A model generated the notes under the pieces. That model worked only from the letters and a program-made list of their open reading frames with translations. It searched no databases and was not told the DNA's origin. This document shows positions 36,801 to 44,385 of a DNA stretch of 64,000 bases, piece by piece. Both the position numbers and the translations under genes were made by a program. Origin of the DNA: Serratia bockelmannii (GTDB lineage: Bacteria > Pseudomonadota > Gammaproteobacteria > Enterobacterales > Enterobacteriaceae); NCBI RefSeq assembly GCF_008011855.1, contig NZ_VOUX01000033.1, positions 682,001 through 746,000 of the forward strand. The letters are read 5' to 3'. Position 1 is the stretch's first letter. Each line of letters opens with the position of its first letter.

Positions 36801-37801
36801 CGCAGGATGAGAAAGAGTGGGCGCGCGGCACCTTCATCAAGCCGACGCTGATCGAGCTCGACAGCTTCGACGAGCTGCAGAAAGAGATCTTCGGCCCGGT
36901 GTTGCACGTGGTGCGCTTCCAGCGCAACAATCTGGACGCGCTGGTCGATCAGATCAACGCCGCCGGTTATGGCCTGACGCTGGGCATTCACACCCGTATC
37001 GATGAAACCATCGCCCGGGTGACCGAACGTGCCAAGGTCGGCAACCTGTACGTCAACCGCAACATGGTCGGCGCAGTGGTCGGCGTGCAGCCGTTCGGCG
37101 GCGAAGGCCTGTCAGGCACCGGCCCGAAAGCCGGCGGTCCGCTGTACCTGTACCGTCTGCTGGCCAACCGCCCGGACGACGCGCTGCAACGTACGCTGCA
37201 CCGTCAGGACGAAGAGCGCCCGATGGAAGCCACCGCACGGCCGCAGCTGCTGGGTGCGCTGCAATCGCTGGAGAAATGGGCGGTCACCAGCCAACACGGC
37301 GAACTGGCGGCATTGGCGCAGCGCTATGCGGAACTGGGCCAGGGCGGCACCGTACGCCCGCTGCCGGGCCCAACCGGCGAGCGCAATACCTATGCCCTGT
37401 TGCCGCGTGAACGCGTGCTGTGCCTGGCGGATAACGAAACCGACGCGCTGACCCAGCTGGCCGCCGTGCTGGCGGTTGGCAGCTGCGTGCTGTGGCCGGA
37501 AGCGGAACTGCAGCGCAATCTGTTCCGCCGCTTGCCGAACGATGTGCAGGCGCGCATCGCCTTCAGCAAAGACTGGCAGCAGGATAAGGTCGAGTTCGAC
37601 GCCGCCATCTACCACGGCGATGCCGACCAGCTGCGCACCCTGTGCGAGCAGATCGCGCAGCGCGGCGGCGCCATCGTTTCGGTGCAGGGCTTCGCCCACG
37701 GTGAAACCAACATCCTGTTGGAACGCCTGCTGATCGAACGTTCGCTGAGCGTCAACACCGCCGCCGCCGGCGGTAACGCCAGCCTGATGACCATCGGTTA
37801 A
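33830..37801 (+). CDS. putA: Trifunctional PutA: repressor, proline dehydrogenase and P5C dehydrogenase
   Basis: Oxidises proline to glutamate in two steps (FAD-dependent proline dehydrogenase, then NAD-dependent pyrroline-5-carboxylate dehydrogenase) and represses the put genes through its N-terminus. 1323 residues (E. coli 1320). A ribbon-helix-helix domain at 1-47 (GVKLDEATRDRIKSAAQRIDRTPHWLIKQAI) marks the trifunctional type. The PRODH barrel is about 260-570, with RLVKGAYWDSEIKRAQ. The aldehyde dehydrogenase part is about 650-1120, with SPWNFPLAIFTGQ, ETGGLNAMIVDSSAL and catalytic Cys918 (SAGQRCSAL). A C-terminal domain follows. GGAG lies ten bases before the ATG. Confidence 0.97.
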   Translation: MGTTTMGVKLDEATRDRIKSAAQRIDRTPHWLIKQAIFNYLERLESGTDIPEIPALAAAGQPEADDIMPQAQEESHQPFLDFAEQILPQSVTRAAITAAYRRPETEAVPMLLEQARLPADLAQATHKMAYGIAEKLRNQKSANGRAGMVQGLLQEFSLSSQEGVALMCLAEALLRIPDKPTRDALIRDKISNGNWHSHLGRSPSLFVNAATWGLLFTGKLVSTHNEANLSRSLNRIIGKSGEPLIRKGVDMAMRLMGEQFVTGETIAEALANARKLEEKGFRYSYDMLGEAALTEADAQAYLVSYQQAIHAIGKASNGRGIYEGPGISIKLSALHPRYSRAQYERVMEELYPRLLSLTLQARQYDIGINIDAEEADRLEISLDLLEKLCFEPQLAGWNGIGFVIQAYQKRCPFAIDAVIDMAQRSRRRLMIRLVKGAYWDSEIKRAQMDGLEGYPVYTRKVYTDVSYLACARKLLSVPNLIYPQFATHNAHTLSAIYHLAGNNYYPGQYEFQCLHGMGEPLYEQVVGKVADGKLNRPCRIYAPVGTHETLLAYLVRRLLENGANTSFVNRIADATLPLDELVADPVSAVEALAASEGQIGLPHPRIPLPRELYGEKRTNSSGLDLSNEQRLASLSSALLTSASHPWRAEPIIDAELDQGVEQPVINPAEPGDVVGYVREATEGEVSRALDAAAAAGPIWFATPPTERAAILERAAELMESQLQSLLGILVREAGKTFNNAIAEVREAVDFLHYYAGQVRDDFANDSHRPLGPVVCISPWNFPLAIFTGQIAAALAAGNSVLAKPAEQTPLVAAQAVRILLEAGIPQGVLQLLPGQGETVGSTLVNDARVRGVMFTGSTDVAGILQRSIAGRLDPQGRPTPLIAETGGLNAMIVDSSALTEQVVTDVVASAFDSAGQRCSALRILCIQEDVAEHTLQMLRGAMAECRMGNPERLSTDVGPVIDAEAKTGIERHIQAMRAKGRKVYQAAKGSAQDEKEWARGTFIKPTLIELDSFDELQKEIFGPVLHVVRFQRNNLDALVDQINAAGYGLTLGIHTRIDETIARVTERAKVGNLYVNRNMVGAVVGVQPFGGEGLSGTGPKAGGPLYLYRLLANRPDDALQRTLHRQDEERPMEATARPQLLGALQSLEKWAVTSQHGELAALAQRYAELGQGGTVRPLPGPTGERNTYALLPRERVLCLADNETDALTQLAAVLAVGSCVLWPEAELQRNLFRRLPNDVQARIAFSKDWQQDKVEFDAAIYHGDADQLRTLCEQIAQRGGAIVSVQGFAHGETNILLERLLIERSLSVNTAAAGGNASLMTIG

Positions 37802-37812
37802 CGCATCGCCAA

Positions 37813-37832
37813 GGCGGCCATGCATGGCCGCC
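37813..37832. repeat. 20-bp perfect palindrome after putA
   Basis: GGCGGCCATG and its exact complement without a spacer, 12 bases after the putA stop and just before the terminator. It could fold as an mRNA hairpin stabilising the putA 3' end. Confidence 0.7.
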
Positions 37833-37852
37833 TGATTGGCTCACCGCTACGC

Positions 37853-37879
37853 AAACCCTGCACTCGTGCAGGGTTTTTT
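37853..37879 (+). terminator. putA terminator
   Basis: Stem AAACCCTGCA/TGCAGGGTTT with loop CTCG, followed by six Ts. The rest of the spacer to 38099 shows no gene. Confidence 0.93.
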
Positions 37880-38099
37880 ATTGTCCGCAGGCCGATCAGC
37901 CGTTAGCGCCTTATTATCCTTACAGGGTGGGGCGTCGCTCTTGGACGATAACAACATAGACGGATTATTCTGTTTGAAAGCCGCGTCAGAGCGCTACGAG
38001 ACGCATTGACTCTCGGGTTCGGCAATATCCGGGATACGGCAGCCGCAGCGGATTTCTCGCCGCCGCGCGAAACGAATGGTTGAAAGCGGAGTGAATGCG

Positions 38100-38120
38100 G
38101 TCGGGGGAAACGCCCCCGAC
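38100..38120 (-). terminator. tcyN downstream hairpin
   Basis: Perfect 8-bp GC-rich stem GTCGGGGG/CCCCCGAC, four bases after the tcyN stop. No T-run follows, so it is only a probable terminator. Confidence 0.45.
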
Positions 38121-38123
38121 GCC

Positions 38124-38876
38124 TTATTGATTCCGGAACTTGTCGAGGAATTGCTGGGTGCGCTGATGCTGCGGATTGGCGAACAGCGCTTTGGCCGGGC
38201 CCTGTTCGACGATGCGGCCGTGATCCATAAAGATAACCCGGTCGGCCACGTCGCGGGCGAAGCTCATCTCATGCGTGACGATCACCATAGTGCGTTTCTC
38301 TTCCGCCAGTGAGCGCATGGTATTGAGCACTTCCCCCACCAGCTCGGGATCGAGCGCCGACGTCGGCTCATCGAACAAAATCACCTCCGGCTGCATCGCC
38401 AGCGCGCGCGCGATAGCCACCCGCTGCTGCTGCCCGCCGGACAGTCGACGTGGATAAGCCTGCTCTTTGCCGCTCAGGCCCACCTTGGCCAGCAACGCGC
38501 GGGCGCGCTGTTCCGCGCTGGCTTTCGCCTCGCCTTTAACGATAACCGGCCCTTCGATGATGTTTTCCAGCACCGAACGGTGCGGGAACAGGTTGAAGTT
38601 CTGGAACACGAAACCGACCTGCTGACGCAGCGCCCGCACCTGATTTTTCTGTTTGCTCAGCGGCTTGCTGCCGTCGATCAGGATATCGCCGACGCGAATG
38701 GTGCCGGAATCCGGCTCCTCCAGCAGGTTGATGCAGCGCAACAAGGTGGTTTTCCCCGAACCGCTCGGCCCGATGATCGCCACCACTTCGCCGGCGTCCA
38801 CCGCCAGATCGATCCCATGCAGCACCGTCTGACCCTTGAACTGCTTGGTCAATTGCTTAACTTCAATGGCACTCAT
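38124..38876 (-). CDS. tcyN: Cystine ABC transporter ATPase TcyN
   Basis: Cytoplasmic ATPase of the high-affinity L-cystine importer (formerly YecC). 250 residues with Walker A GPSGSGKTT, Q-loop VFQNFNLFPH, signature LSGGQQQR, Walker B VILFDEPTSALD and H-loop VTHEM. It starts three bases after the tcyL stop and ends the operon. Polar amino-acid ATPases are similar to each other; the neighbours tcyL, tcyJ and dcyD settle the substrate class. Confidence 0.93.
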   Translation of the reverse strand: MSAIEVKQLTKQFKGQTVLHGIDLAVDAGEVVAIIGPSGSGKTTLLRCINLLEEPDSGTIRVGDILIDGSKPLSKQKNQVRALRQQVGFVFQNFNLFPHRSVLENIIEGPVIVKGEAKASAEQRARALLAKVGLSGKEQAYPRRLSGGQQQRVAIARALAMQPEVILFDEPTSALDPELVGEVLNTMRSLAEEKRTMVIVTHEMSFARDVADRVIFMDHGRIVEQGPAKALFANPQHQRTQQFLDKFRNQ

Positions 38877-38879
38877 GCG

Positions 38880-39542
38880 CTACTCCTGATCCTGGCGATT
38901 AACGTGGGCTTCCAGACGGTTTTGCAGCGCGGAAAGCAGGGTTGCCATCACCCAATAAATCAGCGATGCCGCCAGGTACATGGTGAACACTTCCAGCGTG
39001 CGCGAGGTGATCAGCTGCGCCTGGCGGAACAGTTCCGGCACCTGTATGGTGGCGGCCAGCGAGGTGTCTTTCACCAGGCCGATAAAGCTGTTGCCCAGCG
39101 GCGGCAAGGCGGTGCGCGCCGCCTGCGGCAGGATCACCCGACGCAGGGTTTGCCAACGGGTCATGCCGATGCTGGCGGCGGCTTCCCACTGCCCTTTGTC
39201 GATCGACGAAATCGCCGCACGCAGCGTTTCCGAGGTGTAGGCGGCGGTATTGAGCGACAGGCCAATCAGCGCCGCCGGGAAGGGATCGAACTCGATGCCG
39301 AACTGCGGCAGACCGTAATAGATCATAAACAGTTGGGCGATCAACGGCGTACCGCGGAACAGCGACACGTAGATACGCGACAGCCACGACAGCGGCCAAA
39401 GCGGTGAAAGACGCATCAGCGCCAGCAGAAAACCGAGCAGCAACCCCAACGCCATACCGCCCAGGCTGAGCTGAAGCGTCAGTATTGCGCCCTTCAATAA
39501 AAATGGCGCTGAATCCAGCGCCAGTTGAATACTTTCGTGCAT
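38880..39542 (-). CDS. tcyL: Cystine ABC transporter permease TcyL
   Basis: Inner-membrane permease (formerly YecS), 220 residues, HisM/GlnP type with about five membrane segments. The RIYVSLFRGTPLIAQLFMIYYGLPQ block and the EAA loop GQWEAAASIGMTRWQTLRRVILPQAAR are present. Its ATG overlaps the tcyJ TAA (TAATG), indicating coupled translation. Acts with TcyJ and TcyN. Confidence 0.93.
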   Translation of the reverse strand: MHESIQLALDSAPFLLKGAILTLQLSLGGMALGLLLGFLLALMRLSPLWPLSWLSRIYVSLFRGTPLIAQLFMIYYGLPQFGIEFDPFPAALIGLSLNTAAYTSETLRAAISSIDKGQWEAAASIGMTRWQTLRRVILPQAARTALPPLGNSFIGLVKDTSLAATIQVPELFRQAQLITSRTLEVFTMYLAASLIYWVMATLLSALQNRLEAHVNRQDQE

Positions 39543-40342
39543 TATTTAGTTACGTCCGCGCCAAACCATTTCTCGGAGATCTTCGCCAGCGTGCCGTCTT
39601 TTTGCATCTCGGCGATCGCCTGGTCAATCGCGGCCAGCAGCTCTGGGTTGTTCTTGCGCAGCGCCACGCCGGATTCCTGGCGAGAGAACGCCGGGCCGGC
39701 TACCGCCAGCGTATCGCCGGTTTTCTTCACCAGATCCAGCGCCGCCAGGCGATCCACCAGAATGGCGTTGATGCGGCCAACGCGCAGATCCTGATACTTG
39801 GTCGGATCGTCGTCGTAGGTGCGCACGTCTACGCCCTGCACGTTCTCGCGCAGCCATTGCTCATAGTTGGTGCCCAGGCCAACGCCGACCTTCTTGCCCT
39901 TCAGGTCCTCCGGCTTGGTGATGGTGCCTTCGTTGCCCTTTTTCACCAGCGCCTGAATACCGGAAACGGTATACGGAGTGGAGAAGTCATATTTCTTCTT
40001 GCGCTCATCGGAGAGCGTCACCTGGTTGATAACCACGTCGATACGTTTCGAGTCCAACGACGCCAGCATGCCGTCCCACTTGGTCGGGTTCAGCTTGGCT
40101 TTCACGCCCAGATGTTCCGCCAGCGCGTTGGCGAAATCCACTTCAAAACCGGTCAACTTGCCGTCTTCACCCTGGAAGCTGAACGGCGGATAGGTGCCTT
40201 CCAGCCCGACGATCAGCGTGCCGCGCTGTTTCACCTGCTGCAGCAGGTTATCAGCGGCGTAGGTTTGAGTCGTCACACCGGCGGCCAACGCAATACCCAC
40301 CACGCCCAACAACCATTGACGACGAACTTTCGCAAACATCAT
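39542..40342 (-). CDS. tcyJ: Periplasmic cystine-binding protein TcyJ (FliY)
   Basis: Periplasmic L-cystine binder, 266 residues like E. coli FliY. The signal peptide (VRRQWLLGVVGIALAAGVTTQTYA) ends before ADNLLQQV. The family-3 binding-protein core is nearly identical to E. coli: GTYPPFSFQGEDGKLTGFEV, KWDGMLASLDSKRIDVVINQ and the C-terminal SEKWFGADVTK. I chose ATG 40342, with AGGGGT upstream, over a GTG six bases earlier. The gene lies 115 bases downstream of dcyD. Confidence 0.95.
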   Translation of the reverse strand: MMFAKVRRQWLLGVVGIALAAGVTTQTYAADNLLQQVKQRGTLIVGLEGTYPPFSFQGEDGKLTGFEVDFANALAEHLGVKAKLNPTKWDGMLASLDSKRIDVVINQVTLSDERKKKYDFSTPYTVSGIQALVKKGNEGTITKPEDLKGKKVGVGLGTNYEQWLRENVQGVDVRTYDDDPTKYQDLRVGRINAILVDRLAALDLVKKTGDTLAVAGPAFSRQESGVALRKNNPELLAAIDQAIAEMQKDGTLAKISEKWFGADVTK

Positions 40343-40457
40343 AAACACCCCTGTGTGTTATTTATCTTTTTTGATATCAGCACTTTAACAGTGCGACCGC
40401 CCGCATAAAGGAATATAACTTTATAAATATAGTTCAAAATGGAATAACAAGCGGTTT

Positions 40458-41450
40458 TTACACCTGCGGATGGTAGGCGAACAGCGCCGGCGCACCACCG
40501 GTGTGAACGAACAGAATAGGGCCCTCATCGCGGAAGCGCCGCTGGGCGATGCCGTCGATCAAACCGGCCATCGCTTTGCCGGTGTATACCGGATCCAGCA
40601 ACACGCCCTCTTGCTGCGCCAGCAGCTGAACCGCCGCCATGCCCTCTTCGTTCGGCATGCCGTACTGCGGCGCGAAATAATCGTCCCACAGCGCGATCGG
40701 CGCCAGCTCGTCGATATTCAGCGAACAAGCCAGGGCTTTCTGGATCTGCTCCACCTTCGGCAGTTGATCGATCACGGTGCGCGAGACCGTCACGCCGATC
40801 AACTCGGTTTCCGGCAGCAGCTGTTGCAACCCCACCGCCAGCCCGGCGTGAGTGCCGGCGCTGCCGGACGCCACCACCACAGAACTGAACGCCACGTTGC
40901 TGCGTTGGCTCTGTTCGGCAATTTCCAATGCGCACTGCACGTATCCCAGCGCGCCCAGGGCATTGGAACCACCCACCGGCACCACGTAAGGCCGGAACCC
41001 CTGCGCCTCAAGGCGCGTCGCCAGTTCCGCCAGCTGTTGCTGCGGATCGTGCAGCGCTTCGCACATCACCACCTCGGCGTTGAACAGGCCGAGCAACAGG
41101 CGGTTGCCGTTGGTCAGGTAGTTTTCCGCGCGGGTGTCGATAGGGTTTTCCAGCAGCGCGACGCAGTGCAGGCCGAGTTTCGCCGCCACCGCCGCCGTCT
41201 GGCGCACGTGGTTGGATTGAATGGCGCCGGCGGTGACCAGCGTATCGGCGCCTTGTCGCAGCGCGTCGGCGGCCAGAAACTCGAGCTTTCTCAGCTTGTT
41301 GCCACCCATGGCCATTGGAGTGACATCGTCACGTTTGAGGTAGATTTCGCGGCCGAGGTAATCGGAGAGACGGGACAGCTTTTCGAGCGGTGTGGCGGTG
41401 CCAACCAGATCCAGACGCGGAAATTGCGCCAGTTGTTGTTGCAGGTTCAC
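40458..41450 (-). CDS. dcyD: D-cysteine desulfhydrase DcyD
   Basis: Pyridoxal-phosphate enzyme that breaks D-cysteine into pyruvate, sulfide and ammonia. 330 residues (E. coli 328) of the ACC deaminase/D-cysteine desulfhydrase family. The cofactor lysine is Lys52 in [12 protein letters not shown]. Other motifs are [15 protein letters not shown] and [16 protein letters not shown], which binds the phosphate. It lies between fliZ and the tcy genes; in E. coli it follows fliY (tcyJ), so the order here is exchanged. Confidence 0.93.
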   Translation of the reverse strand: MNLQQQLAQFPRLDLVGTATPLEKLSRLSDYLGREIYLKRDDVTPMAMGGNKLRKLEFLAADALRQGADTLVTAGAIQSNHVRQTAAVAAKLGLHCVALLENPIDTRAENYLTNGNRLLLGLFNAEVVMCEALHDPQQQLAELATRLEAQGFRPYVVPVGGSNALGALGYVQCALEIAEQSQRSNVAFSSVVVASGSAGTHAGLAVGLQQLLPETELIGVTVSRTVIDQLPKVEQIQKALACSLNIDELAPIALWDDYFAPQYGMPNEEGMAAVQLLAQQEGVLLDPVYTGKAMAGLIDGIAQRRFRDEGPILFVHTGGAPALFAYHPQV

Positions 41451-41548
41451 TACTTCCCCCCAGGGAATCGAATATCAACATCTGATAACCGATAGATTTA
41501 GCAGATGTGAACTGAATAATCATCCTTTATCACGGGGGAAACAGCAGG

Positions 41549-41568
41549 CCCCGGCCCAACGGCCGGGG
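41549..41568 (-). terminator. Hairpin after fliZ
   Basis: Perfect 8-bp stem CCCCGGCC/GGCCGGGG with four-base loop, seven bases after the fliZ stop. Only a short T-run follows on the minus strand, so it may terminate incompletely. Confidence 0.5.
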
Positions 41569-41575
41569 AAAAGTC

Positions 41576-42085
41576 TCAGTAGCTGCGCTGCCAGGCGAGA
41601 TACTGATCGTATTTGCGCAGCGCAATGCGGTAGTTATTGTGCGCCGCGGTAGGCAGATCGTCGATGATGCGCTGATGGCTGGCGCTGCTGGCGAATTTAT
41701 CCGCCGGATAGTTGCGCGCCACCAGCATTTCGTCCAGCCGGCGCAGCCGCACTACATACTCACGGATGGTGCTGTGGCTCATCTCGGTCTGTTCGAACAG
41801 ATACTGCTTGAACGCCATGATGTCGAAATAGCTCGGGTGGCTGTTGCAGGAGATCTCGCTGCAAAAGCGGCACAGCGCGGTCAGCTCGTGCTGCACGTTT
41901 TGCCAGACCGCATCGTCGATCGGCTGATCCATGCGCGCGATGGCTTCTTTATTGATAATCTTGCCGCGAAACACCAGCGCCATGCGGTCCAACAGTTTGC
42001 CGCACTGGGAGCAATGGGTCTGGCTGTGCTTGTAGTCTTTCAGGTAACGGCTAAGCGGCCGTTTCTTCAACAGTATTCCTGGCAT
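41576..42085 (-). CDS. fliZ: Flagella regulator FliZ
   Basis: DNA-binding regulator linked to the flagellar cascade; in E. coli it antagonises sigma-S promoters, in Salmonella and Serratia relatives it boosts FlhDC-dependent genes. 169 residues from ATG 42085 (E. coli 183). The conserved KKRPLSRYLKDYKHSQTHCSQCGKLLDR is at the N-terminus. A core-binding recombinase-like region contains EQTEMSHSTIREYVVRLRRLDEML, whose arginine-rich helix resembles the sigma-S region that reads extended -10 elements. It ends with NNYRIALRKYDQYL. ATG 42115 is an alternative start; neither has a strong ribosome site. It starts 55 bases after fliA. Confidence 0.9.
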   Translation of the reverse strand: MPGILLKKRPLSRYLKDYKHSQTHCSQCGKLLDRMALVFRGKIINKEAIARMDQPIDDAVWQNVQHELTALCRFCSEISCNSHPSYFDIMAFKQYLFEQTEMSHSTIREYVVRLRRLDEMLVARNYPADKFASSASHQRIIDDLPTAAHNNYRIALRKYDQYLAWQRSY

Positions 42086-42140
42086 AAAGGGCAGTCCGAT
42101 TGTCGCATGAGTCATCGAGTTGAGGGGCGGCGGGTCGCCG

Positions 42141-42863
42141 TCAGGTATCGTTCGCCAGCCGCGCACGCAGCCGTTTGATCGCCTGACTGTGCAGTTGGCT
42201 GACGCGGGACTCCCCGACGTCCAGCACGGCGCCGATCTCTTTGAGATTCAACTCTTCCTGGTAATACAGCGTCAGCACCATTTTTTCGCGCTCCGGCAAC
42301 GCCTCGATGGCGTCGATCACCCGCTGGCGCAGGCTGCCTTCCAACAGGTGATGCAGCGGGTTGGCCTCTTCATGCCCTTCCAGCATCGGTTCCGCGTTTT
42401 CGCCATGCTCCTCGCGCCATTCGTCGTAGGAGAAAAGCTGGCTGTTATTGGTGTCCAACAGAATTTGACGGTACTCATCCAGCGAGATATTCAGCGTCTG
42501 CGCCACTTCCGTCTCGCTCGCCGGGCGGCCGTAACGCTGTTCCAGTTGCCGCATCACCTGCGCGACCTCACGCGCATGGCGTCGCACGCTGCGCGGCACC
42601 CAGTCGCGGCTGCGCAGCTCGTCGAGCATCGCGCCGCGAATGCGCTGCACCGCATAGGTGGTAAAGGCGGTTCCCTGTAGGGCGTCATAACGCTCAACGG
42701 CGTTCAATAGCCCGATTCCCCCGGCCTGCAGCAGGTCGTCAAGCTCCACGCTGGCGGGCAGCCTGACCTGCAGGCGCAACGCCTCGTGGCGCACTAACGG
42801 CACGTAGCGCAGCCAGAGAGAATTTTTGTCCATCACGCCTTCGGCGGTATACAGATCGCTCAC
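42141..42863 (-). CDS. fliA: Flagellar sigma factor FliA (sigma-28)
   Basis: Sigma factor for late flagellar genes, held by FlgM until the hook is finished. 240 residues: region 2 (LDDLLQAGGIGLLNAVERYDALQGTAFTTYAVQRIRGAMLDELR), region 3 (WVPRSVRRHAREVAQVM) and region 4 (LPEREKMVLTLYYQEELNLKEIGAVLDVGESRVSQLHSQAIKRLR), all very close to E. coli. The start is a GTG giving M S D L YTAEGVMDK, which aligns with the E. coli N-terminus. Its targets in this window include fliC and fliD, whose promoters carry GCCGATA-type -10 elements. Confidence 0.97.
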   Translation of the reverse strand: MSDLYTAEGVMDKNSLWLRYVPLVRHEALRLQVRLPASVELDDLLQAGGIGLLNAVERYDALQGTAFTTYAVQRIRGAMLDELRSRDWVPRSVRRHAREVAQVMRQLEQRYGRPASETEVAQTLNISLDEYRQILLDTNNSQLFSYDEWREEHGENAEPMLEGHEEANPLHHLLEGSLRQRVIDAIEALPEREKMVLTLYYQEELNLKEIGAVLDVGESRVSQLHSQAIKRLRARLANDT

Positions 42864-42991
42864 TATGTCTTAAACCTGCGGATAAGAGAGTCAGCGCTAT
42901 TATGCGTAGGGGGCGAAATGCCAATCGGCTGAACAGTCGCACAAAACAGGCTTTATTTGCGCCATGTAATAACAGCGCGGTGCGCGAGCAT

Positions 42992-43017
42992 AAAAAAACC
43001 CCGCCGAAGCGGGGTTT
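42992..43017 (-). terminator. fliC terminator
   Basis: Stem AAACCCCGC/GCGGGGTTT with CGAA loop, followed on the minus strand by at least seven Ts; 29 bases after the fliC stop. Confidence 0.95.
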
Positions 43018-43045
43018 CTTTGCGACAGTTAATCGGGAGAGACGA

Positions 43046-44104
43046 TTAACGCAGCAGGGACAGAACGTTCTGAGTAGACTGGTTAGCCTGTGCCAGAACA
43101 GAGGTGCCAGCCTGTTGCAGGATGTTGGCACGGCTCATGTTGGACACTTCGGTCGCGTAGTCAGCATCCTGAATACGGGACTGAGAGGCGGACAGGTTGT
43201 TCACGGTGCTGTTCAGGTTGTTGATAACAGAATCGAAACGGTTCTGTACCGCACCCAGGGAAGAACGCAGGCCGTCAACCTGTGCCAGCGCTTTGTCCAG
43301 GGTATCCAGTGGGTTTTTCATGGTGACGGCAGTGCCTTCGGTTACTTTACCGTCTTTGTCTACAGAGGCTGCAGCGTAAGTTTTAGCACCGGTAGTTTTG
43401 TCGGTAGTTTCGACAAACATCGCATCTTTACCATCTGCACCTTTACCAGAGATCAGCGCCTTACCGTCAGCCAAACCGCTTTTCGCAGTGGCAGCATCGT
43501 AAACAACGTCTTCACCGGTAGCAGCTTTGATGTGAGCGCCGGTAGCAATCGCGGAACCCGCAGTAGGGCCTTTAGTAGTAACGTCGAAGCCATCCAGACC
43601 CAGTTTAGTGGAGTCGATTTTCTGCAGGTTGATGTCGATAGTTTCACCGTCGTTAGCGCCAACCTGGATGGTCAGTTTCTGATCGCTGCTCAGCACTTTC
43701 ACGCCGTTGAAGTCAGTCTGCGCGGAGATACGGTTGATTTCCGACATGCGCTCGGTGATTTCGTCCTGGATGGATTTCAGGTCGCTGCTGGAGTTAGAAC
43801 CGTTCTGCGCCTGTACGGTCAGACGACGGATGTTCTGCAGGTTGTCGTTAACTTCGTTCAGTGCGCCTTCAGTGGTCTGCGCCAGAGAGATACCGTCGTT
43901 GGCGTTACGGGAAGCCTGAGTCAGGCCTTTGATGTTCGCGGTGAAACGGTTGGAGATCGCCTGACCCGCAGCATCGTCTTTCGCGCTGTTGATACGCAGA
44001 CCGGAAGACAGACGCTCAATCGCAGTGCCCAGAGAAGACTGAGATTTGTTCAGGTTGTTCTGCGCCATCAGCGACAGGCTGTTAGTGTTGATTACTTGTG
44101 CCAT
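43046..44104 (-). CDS. fliC: Flagellin FliC
   Basis: Filament subunit, exported by the flagellar type III system. 352 residues: conserved D0/D1 at the N-terminus (MAQVINTNSLSLMAQNNLNKSQSSLGTAIERLSSGLRINSAKDDAAGQAI) and C-terminus (LNSTVNNLSASQSRIQDADYATEVSNMSRANILQQAGTSVLAQANQ...LSLLR), with a short variable centre of about 110 residues. There is no cysteine. The length matches the Serratia marcescens flagellin and is much shorter than E. coli K-12 (498). Expressed from its own sigma-28 promoter and followed by a strong terminator. The variable region is likely the antigenic surface. Confidence 0.97.
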   Translation of the reverse strand: MAQVINTNSLSLMAQNNLNKSQSSLGTAIERLSSGLRINSAKDDAAGQAISNRFTANIKGLTQASRNANDGISLAQTTEGALNEVNDNLQNIRRLTVQAQNGSNSSSDLKSIQDEITERMSEINRISAQTDFNGVKVLSSDQKLTIQVGANDGETIDINLQKIDSTKLGLDGFDVTTKGPTAGSAIATGAHIKAATGEDVVYDAATAKSGLADGKALISGKGADGKDAMFVETTDKTTGAKTYAAASVDKDGKVTEGTAVTMKNPLDTLDKALAQVDGLRSSLGAVQNRFDSVINNLNSTVNNLSASQSRIQDADYATEVSNMSRANILQQAGTSVLAQANQSTQNVLSLLR

Positions 44105-44197
44105 TGTTTGCTTTCCTTACGAGTCAGTTGCGTTCTTCGCAACACAGTTAAAAGGTTCGGGCTTATTTGCCCACGGCGTCAACCACCGTCCCCTCAG

Positions 44198-44224
44198 GTA
44201 TCGGCCCTCCCCTAACAACCTTTA
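44198..44224 (-). promoter_or_regulatory. Sigma-28 promoter of fliC
   Basis: On the minus strand TAAAGGTT, 11 bases, GCCGATAC; consensus TAAAGTTT-N11-GCCGATAA. It lies about 95 bases before the fliC ATG. Confidence 0.88.
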
Positions 44225-44318
44225 GCAATTTTTTAAAATTTTTTGCGTCTGCGGCAATGGCAGAAATAACGTGGTTTTTCCCTCCTCTATTGCGCCATCG
44301 GTTTTTTGCTTTTTTCGG

Positions 44319-44345
44319 TAAACTTTTTCATCACTGGGCCGATAA
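44319..44345 (+). promoter_or_regulatory. Sigma-28 promoter of fliDST
   Basis: TAAACTTT, 11 bases, GCCGATAA: a full match to the -10 and seven of eight bases of the -35; 40 bases before the fliD ATG. Confidence 0.92.
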
Positions 44346-44385
44346 CGCGTAAAGCGAATAAAGTCATCATCAAGGAGAATTACTC

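Noticed and set aside
42864-43045. Sigma-28 promoter for fliA from a GCCGATTG word
   Set aside because: The only TAAAG-type -35 lies 18 bases away instead of 11, so the spacing is wrong.
42902-44215. 437-codon plus-strand frame opposite fliC
   Set aside because: It covers the flagellin gene and its terminator in reverse; composition reflects the complement of fliC codons.
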